43,189 nt of DNA from Candidatus Pacearchaeota archaeon (GTDB lineage: Archaea > Nanobdellota > Nanobdellia > Pacearchaeales > GW2011-AR1), in assembly GCA_002688335.1 (NCBI GenBank), contig NZCQ01000002.1, forward strand, positions 1 through 43,189, in the 5' to 3' direction. Under the pieces are notes generated by a model. The model made no database searches. It was not told the DNA's origin and saw only the letters and a program-made list of their open reading frames with translations. The translations under genes and the position numbers were made by a program. Below are positions 38,995 to 43,189 of the stretch, piece by piece. Within the stretch, counting starts at the first letter, position 1. Each line of letters begins with the position of its first letter.

Positions 38995-40503
38995 TCACTC
39001 ACACATAGCCAAAGCCTCAATCTCTGGGATATAAAGCTTCTTTTCATTCAAATCTTTGTAAGACTTAGAACCAGTAGCACTAAGAATTTCTTTAAACTCT
39101 TTCTCCAGATTAACTGCATAATTCTTAACTCTCTCTGCCTTCTCCTCAATATCCAATCCCTTCTGCAAACCCGGATTCTGCGTAGTTATTCCAACCGGAC
39201 AAGTATTTTTATTGCACTGTAAGGCCTGTATACAACCTAAAGCAAGCATAAACCCTCTCGCAGTATAAACAACATCAGCTCCCAATGCTAAGGCAATAAT
39301 CTGCTTCCCGGGATTAATCAACTTTCCAGATGCAACAATCTTCATCTTGTCCCTCACTCCCCCCTTAACTAAAATATTCTGAACACTTCTTAATGCAGGA
39401 AACAATGGAACACCTACATCATCCATAAAACTCTTAGGAGCAGCCCCAGTACCTCCTTGACTGCCATCAAGAGCAACATAATCTGGAAAAACATTTTGTA
39501 ATTTCATTTCCTTAACTAAATCCGTGAACTCGCTTTCATCCCCCAAACACAGCTTCATTCCAACAGGCAATTGAGAAACATCTTGAACTCTCTTAATAAA
39601 CTCAACAGTTGTTTTAGCATCCTTACATTCAATATGATGACTAGGACTTACAACATCTCTCCCCATAGGAACCCTCCGCAATGAAGAGATTTCTCCAGTA
39701 ATCTTTTCTTTTGGAAGAAGTCCTCCCTTACCAGGTTTAGCCCCTTGAGAAAACTTTATCTCGATCATCTTAATCTGAGGATTCTCAGATAACTTTCTTA
39801 ATTTATACTCGTTCAAACTTCCATCCTCATTCCTAACTCCAAACTTAGCAGTCCCCATTTGAAAAATAATATTTGGACCCTCCATTAGATGATATTTAGG
39901 ATATCCTCCCTCCCCAGTATTAATAGGAATTCCTGCCTTCTTAGCCCCTCTAGCCAAGGCCCTAACAGCACTCTCTCCAAGAGCTCCAAAACTCATAGCA
40001 CTTATCATAGCAGGCTTATTTATTGCATAAATATTACTAATTCCACGCTCCTCACCAAAAACAACTTTATAGCCCCCATACCCGCTAGAGGGGAACATTG
40101 AATGCCGAATCTTAATCTCATGTTCATTAAATTCATTTTGAGATCCAAATGAAGAAGTAGAATCTTCATTCTTACTTTTACTATAAACTTCTTCTCTCTC
40201 AGTTCTATTAAATGGCCTCTCCTCATTATCGCTCAAATAAAGATACTGTCGGAACTCAGGACCAATTGACTCAAGCATATAACGAAGCTGTCCAATAATT
40301 CCAAAATTTCTCAGCACAGCATACTTAACTTGAAAATTCATCAGATAAACATTAACCAAAAAAAGCCCACCAAAAACAACAGATCCTATGTGATACCACT
40401 TAGAATTCCTAACTCCAAAAAAGATAAACAAGGCTGCAAGCAGAGGTATAACAACATTAGTCACTGCAGCTATCTTATGAAGATTTATCGCTAGTCTCGG
40501 CAT
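38995..40503 (-). CDS. FMN-binding glutamate synthase family protein with membrane anchor
   Basis: 502 residues. Two N-terminal transmembrane helices (about 12-30 and 35-55), then the FMN TIM-barrel of the glutamate synthase large subunit: MSFGALGESAVRALARGAKKAG, GEGGYP, SQGAKPGKGGLLP, DGSQGGTGAAPKSF, GADVVYTARGFMLALGCIQALQCNKNTCPVGITTQ. The last segment has the three cysteines of a 3Fe-4S cluster. The amidotransferase domain is absent, so it is the short archaeal form and needs another ammonia source or does another reaction. Its family function is incompletely known. Confidence 0.88.
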   Translation of the reverse strand: MPRLAINLHKIAAVTNVVIPLLAALFIFFGVRNSKWYHIGSVVFGGLFLVNVYLMNFQVKYAVLRNFGIIGQLRYMLESIGPEFRQYLYLSDNEERPFNRTEREEVYSKSKNEDSTSSFGSQNEFNEHEIKIRHSMFPSSGYGGYKVVFGEERGISNIYAINKPAMISAMSFGALGESAVRALARGAKKAGIPINTGEGGYPKYHLMEGPNIIFQMGTAKFGVRNEDGSLNEYKLRKLSENPQIKMIEIKFSQGAKPGKGGLLPKEKITGEISSLRRVPMGRDVVSPSHHIECKDAKTTVEFIKRVQDVSQLPVGMKLCLGDESEFTDLVKEMKLQNVFPDYVALDGSQGGTGAAPKSFMDDVGVPLFPALRSVQNILVKGGVRDKMKIVASGKLINPGKQIIALALGADVVYTARGFMLALGCIQALQCNKNTCPVGITTQNPGLQKGLDIEEKAERVKNYAVNLEKEFKEILSATGSKSYKDLNEKKLYIPEIEALAMCE

Positions 40504-40611
40504 AATCTGAAATAATATTATTGCTTAATAAATCTTTGTATAATATGATCGGATCATCATATAAATCTCTATCAGTAAGGTTTAAAAATACTCCAATAAT
40601 TACTAAAGCAT

Positions 40612-40683
40612 GCCCCGGTAGTGTAGTGGTTATCACTCGACCCTGTCACGGTCGCGACCCGTGTTCGATTCACGGTCGGGGCG
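40612..40683 (+). tRNA. tRNA-Asp (GTC)
   Basis: Cloverleaf: acceptor GCCCCGG/TCGGGGC with discriminator G, D arm GTGTAGTGGTTATCAC, anticodon arm CGACC-CTGTCAC-GGTCG with anticodon GTC, T arm CCGTGTTCGATTCACGG. No encoded CCA. The upstream spacer (40504-40611) has a TATA-like ATAATATGATC but no gene. Confidence 0.95.
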
Positions 40684-40821
40684 TATAGAGGGCCAAAGGC
40701 CCTCTACTATTCTCGGTGATATCGGACTAGAATACAATTTATGATATGTTCGATTTGAGCAATCTGATTTTGTGTAAATACCAAAAAATAACAAAATCAG
40801 ATTGGGAACAGGTCGGGGCGT
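40674..40821 (+). repeat. Direct repeat of the tRNA-Asp 3' end bracketing a hairpin segment
   Basis: GGTCGGGGCGT occurs at 40674-40684 (tRNA 3' end) and at 40811-40821. The 126 bases between carry TAGAGGGCC-AAA-GGCCCTCTA (40686-40706) and a 14-bp perfect hairpin CAATCTGATTTTGT/ACAAAATCAGATTG (40760-40804). No ORF lies between. It has the same layout as the other tRNA-flanking segments but without cargo. Confidence 0.75.
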
Positions 40822-40963
40822 GTTACCATCTTGGCACATAATTATTTTAATAACGCTAGAATTACTCACTCATGCCTTAGATTATCTATTAGATATCAGA
40901 AATGATATAAATTTTGGGTTAACATCAGTTTCCTAAAATTATGTGTAAATGAACTATTTTAAA

Positions 40964-40992
40964 GTAGGACATATGTCTCTAGGGTCTACAAC
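40964..40992. repeat. GACATATGTC palindrome, copy 2
   Basis: GTAGGACATATGTCTCTAGG followed by GTCTACAAC. The GGACATATGTCTC core and, in reverse, the TTGTAGA flank recur at 36224-36249. Both lie in gene-free spacers. The remaining part of 40822-41045 shows nothing else that I can identify. Confidence 0.5.
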
Positions 40993-41045
40993 TTTTCCAT
41001 AATCCACAACATTTATAACTCTTCAATTCTCAACTTACTTAGAAA

Positions 41046-41135
41046 ATGCCGCGTTCAAGAGTTACAAGAAAAGTCAAAGCAAGAAGCAAGCGAGCTCAAA
41101 GAAGAAAGGTCAAACAGAAGAAAGGAAAAAGTTAG
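41046..41135 (+). CDS. 29-residue highly basic protein
   Basis: PRSRVTRKVKARSKRAQRRK and a VKQKKGKS end: more than half Lys/Arg. Size and charge resemble tiny ribosome-associated proteins, but no family is claimed. A CATTTATAACTC box lies about 35 bases upstream. It precedes the VTT-family gene by 40 bases. Confidence 0.5.
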   Translation: MPRSRVTRKVKARSKRAQRRKVKQKKGKS

Positions 41136-41175
41136 CTTTATAATCTATCAATACCTCTAGTCATCAGGTGAGAAA

Positions 41176-41721
41176 ATGGGAGTAAAAGCTAGAAGATATT
41201 TATCACTTCTCTTAATATTCATAATAATTCTAATTCTATTAATAAATTACAATGCTGTTGAAAGCAGCATCCTTACTTTCTTAGAGGGCCAAATCTCCAC
41301 ACTGGGCTATGTAGGAATATTCATAACTGTTTTCTTCCTAGAGCTTGTCCCACAACCAATAGTCAGCCCATTACTCCCAATGATAACAGGAATCTATTTC
41401 GGATTTAACTACCTCAACTTACTCTACATAGTACTAATCTCTTCAATAATATCAAACTACACAGCTTATTTCTTCGGAAAAATATACGGAGAACCAATTG
41501 TAAGATTTTTCATGAATGAAAGAAACTATCAAAGATCTATAAGATGGTTCGACAAACACGGAAAAATAGGAATAACTCTCCTAGCCTTAACCCCCCTTCC
41601 TTACTTCCCAGTCATAGGGGGCATCTTCAAGATGAAATTACATGAATTCACATTATTCGCAATAATTCCAAGAATACTCCATTTCATAATTTTCTCATAC
41701 ATCATACTACTGGCCATCTAA
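41176..41721 (+). CDS. VTT/DedA-family membrane protein
   Basis: 181 residues with about five hydrophobic segments. The core ELVPQPIVSPLLPMITGIYFG, the SNYTAYFFGKIYG helix, and WFDKHGKIGITLLALTPLPYFPVIGGIFKM with G...R..P..P.....G match the VTT (DedA/YdjX/TVP38) superfamily, thought to translocate or scramble phospholipids or maintain proton gradients. An AGGTGAG site precedes the ATG. Confidence 0.82.
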   Translation: MGVKARRYLSLLLIFIIILILLINYNAVESSILTFLEGQISTLGYVGIFITVFFLELVPQPIVSPLLPMITGIYFGFNYLNLLYIVLISSIISNYTAYFFGKIYGEPIVRFFMNERNYQRSIRWFDKHGKIGITLLALTPLPYFPVIGGIFKMKLHEFTLFAIIPRILHFIIFSYIILLAI

Positions 41722-41756
41722 ATTAAATATATAAACTATAAAACACAATAAAAACA

Positions 41757-42014
41757 ATGAGATTAAAAAAAAGACAAAAAATCTTAATTGCAATAGTCCT
41801 AATCATAATCCTCGCCCTATTTCTCTTCTCAATACTAAACATAGCAACATTCCATAACCTAGATGACTTAAAAGAAGCTAGGAAAGCTTGCCTAAGCTCA
41901 AACATAGGAAATAAATGTTCTTTTGAACTCAAAGAAGAAAAAATAGAAGGAATTTGTAAAACAATTAAATTTGGCAAGGTAATCTGTAAACCGGCTCCAT
42001 CCCAAATTAATTGA
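41757..42014 (+). pseudogene. Small anchored protein with C-terminus cut by an insertion sequence
   Basis: 85 codons: an N-terminal anchor (ILIAIVLIIILALFLFSIL) and a domain with three or four cysteines (ACLSS, KCSFEL, GICK, VICK). The last seven codons (coding APSQIN and stop) are supplied by the left terminal repeat of the insertion sequence starting at 41993. The original C-terminus is therefore missing; how much is lost cannot be told because the right flank is outside the window. The cysteine-spaced domain may be extracellular. Confidence 0.7.
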
Positions 42015-43186
42015 ACCCAATTAATTTGTTAATTCTAATAAGAAAAAGGAGGTAATGATATGGGCAAGCCGATTACTCGGCTCAACCCAAAGATAGAATC
42101 TTCAATCCAGAAGACCTTTCTTGAAAAAGCTATTGGACTTCTATTATCGATTGCAATGATTTTACCAGATCAAGCGATTGTAAAACGAGGTCCTAAGCCT
42201 TATGATTATAGGAAAGTGTTAGTTATATGTGTTTTGAGAGTTCTTTTGAGGAAGACCTATGCTGATTATGAAATTGAGATGAGAACCGATAAGCGAATCT
42301 GTGATCCTCTTGGGCTCACAATCCTTCCAGGAAAGAGTACTCTTCAAAGAGGGATGAATAACTTCACAATGGATTTGCTAAGAGAGTTTAACAAACTATT
42401 AATCCAGAAATGGATTAATAGAAAGCTAGACGTTCTAATCGATGCTTCGGGGATTAGGATCGTTGGTAGAAGCATTTGGTATTCACTGAGAATAAAAGAG
42501 AAGATTTCCCGTCGAGAATGTGATAAAATTCACCTTGCAGTATGTAAAGACACGCTACTTGTTTTGAACTGGTTTATAACTGAAGGAAGGAAACACGACT
42601 CCCCATTCTTTAGAAGATTGTTAGCCCCATTCAATTGGTTAGGTGAAGTGTTAGCTGATGCGGGTTATTTATCTAGGAAGAACTATCAGTTTGTAACTGA
42701 TAGAAAAGGTGCAGCGTTCATTCCATTTAAGAAAAATTCTACTGGCAAACCTAAAAGCTATCCTGCTTGGAAATGGGCTTTTAACTTATGGAAAGCAGTT
42801 CCAATGATCTTCAAGGGAATTTACAATCAGCGATCAAAGGTGGAGATGGTATTTTCTGTTTTGAAGAAACGCTATGGAGATCAACTCTATAGTAAGGGAG
42901 CTTATCGAAGACGGAGAGAATTCGCCTTGAGGTTACTAGCTTATAATACCAAACTAGTAATTTGTTTAGAATATGCTTTGGAGAATAATCTTTCTTGTTG
43001 GGTTCGAGCTAAACAGTGATAATATGGTCTAAAAAGGGAAGCTTACTAGCCGTAGCTCTGATAGATTTTGCATTAATAATACTAAGGGAGATTTCAGCTT
43101 GGCAAAGCCTGCTGAAATTAACAATAGAATTCTAATTTTGAGAAAATTAGCTAGAATTGTTATGAGATTTTATTTGGGATGAAGCC
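41993..43186 (+). mobile_element. Complete IS of the DDE (IS4/IS5-like) class
   Basis: Left end GGCTCCATCCCAAATTAA and, on the other strand, right end GGCTTCATCCCAAATAAA match at 16 of 18 positions: terminal inverted repeats. Length 1194 bp, one transposase gene. The left subterminal region has a 10-bp hairpin (AAATTAATTG/CAATTAATTT, 42004-42027); the right has ATTTCAGC/GCTGAAAT around TTGGCAAAGCC (43091-43118). The left flank reads CTGTAAACC and the three bases after the right end are CTG, so a 9-bp target duplication is predicted. Confidence 0.85.
42060..43019 (+). CDS. DDE transposase (DDE_Tnp_1 type)
   Basis: 319 residues, full length and uninterrupted. The catalytic triad can be placed at D128 (LIDASG), D200 (VLADAGYLS) and E262 (NQRSKVEMVFSVLKK); the Y-(2)-R-(3)-E-(6)-K spacing typical of IS4/IS5 superfamily transposases is present. 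An N-terminal helix-turn-helix-like region precedes it. A strong AAAAAGGAGG site lies in front of ATG. The element is probably active or recent. Codon use is richer in G/C than that of the host. Confidence 0.88.
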   Translation: MGKPITRLNPKIESSIQKTFLEKAIGLLLSIAMILPDQAIVKRGPKPYDYRKVLVICVLRVLLRKTYADYEIEMRTDKRICDPLGLTILPGKSTLQRGMNNFTMDLLREFNKLLIQKWINRKLDVLIDASGIRIVGRSIWYSLRIKEKISRRECDKIHLAVCKDTLLVLNWFITEGRKHDSPFFRRLLAPFNWLGEVLADAGYLSRKNYQFVTDRKGAAFIPFKKNSTGKPKSYPAWKWAFNLWKAVPMIFKGIYNQRSKVEMVFSVLKKRYGDQLYSKGAYRRRREFALRLLAYNTKLVICLEYALENNLSCWVRAKQ

Positions 43187-43189
43187 CTG

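Noticed and set aside
40633..40869. 78-residue minus-strand frame
   Set aside because: It overlaps tRNA-Asp on the opposite strand and the two hairpins; its codons reflect tRNA sequence.

Overview
The window looks like AT-rich chromosomal DNA from a small-genome archaeon. Coding regions are full of A and T. Most genes are preceded by a TATA box (TTTAAA or TTTATA type) 25-35 bases upstream of the ATG, usually without a leader, and a minority carry a strong GGAGG ribosome binding site. Archaeal markers are a thermosome subunit, ribosomal proteins eL33 (L35Ae) and uL16 (L10e form), and small zinc-ribbon and two-helix membrane proteins of types common in DPANN genomes. The Woesearchaeota/Pacearchaeota part of Nanoarchaeota is my best guess (inference; there is no rRNA here to test it).

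Layout. 1-2700: class II ribonucleotide reductase (nrdJ, cut by the window edge) behind its repressor gene nrdR, with two palindromes between the TATA box and nrdR. 2700-7800: small membrane and zinc-ribbon proteins, a circularly permuted GTPase, a membrane protein fused to an AlbA_2/Schlafen-type domain, and a winged-helix regulator. 8000-16700: a pentose-phosphate cluster (rpiB, rpe, transketolase, transaldolase, a SIS-domain sugar isomerase-like gene, a probable 6-phosphogluconolactonase remnant, 6-phosphogluconate dehydrogenase), broken by a RelE-type toxin-antitoxin pair and by an unknown opposite-strand gene. 16700-22700: two more RelE-type modules, a uronate-dehydrogenase-like gene, tRNA-Gly, a coiled-coil protein, a pseudo-receiver and tRNA-Val. 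22700-31900: metallopeptidase-like and nucleotidyltransferase proteins, ribosomal proteins, tRNA-Tyr, a cell-surface protein, tandem paralogues and a CBS protein. 31900-36100: thermosome, cyclophilin and unknown proteins. 36100-43189: repeat-rich spacers, a membrane-anchored matrixin-like protease, an FMN glutamate-synthase-family enzyme, tRNA-Asp, a VTT/DedA-type membrane protein, and a complete insertion sequence that has cut the end of a small gene.

Two unusual layers of structure stand out. First, each of the four tRNA genes (Gly, Val, Tyr, Asp) has a copy of its own 3' end 0.1-0.85 kb downstream. Each pair brackets a tiny segment: a toxin-antitoxin pair plus one ORF, one metallopeptidase, one cupin, or only hairpins. 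These look like attL/attR pairs of miniature integrated cassettes, yet none contains an integrase. Second, the spacers hold several families of palindromic elements whose copies differ by compensatory base-pair changes. Some sit in tandem and some appear to have inserted into the loop of another. One 56-bp family carries a perfect G-quadruplex motif in its loop; it occurs in frame inside rpiB and again in the leader of the dehydrogenase gene. A second family, about 167 nt long, has two covarying stems.

All calls rest on reading the sequence and on remembered family signatures; no database search was run.
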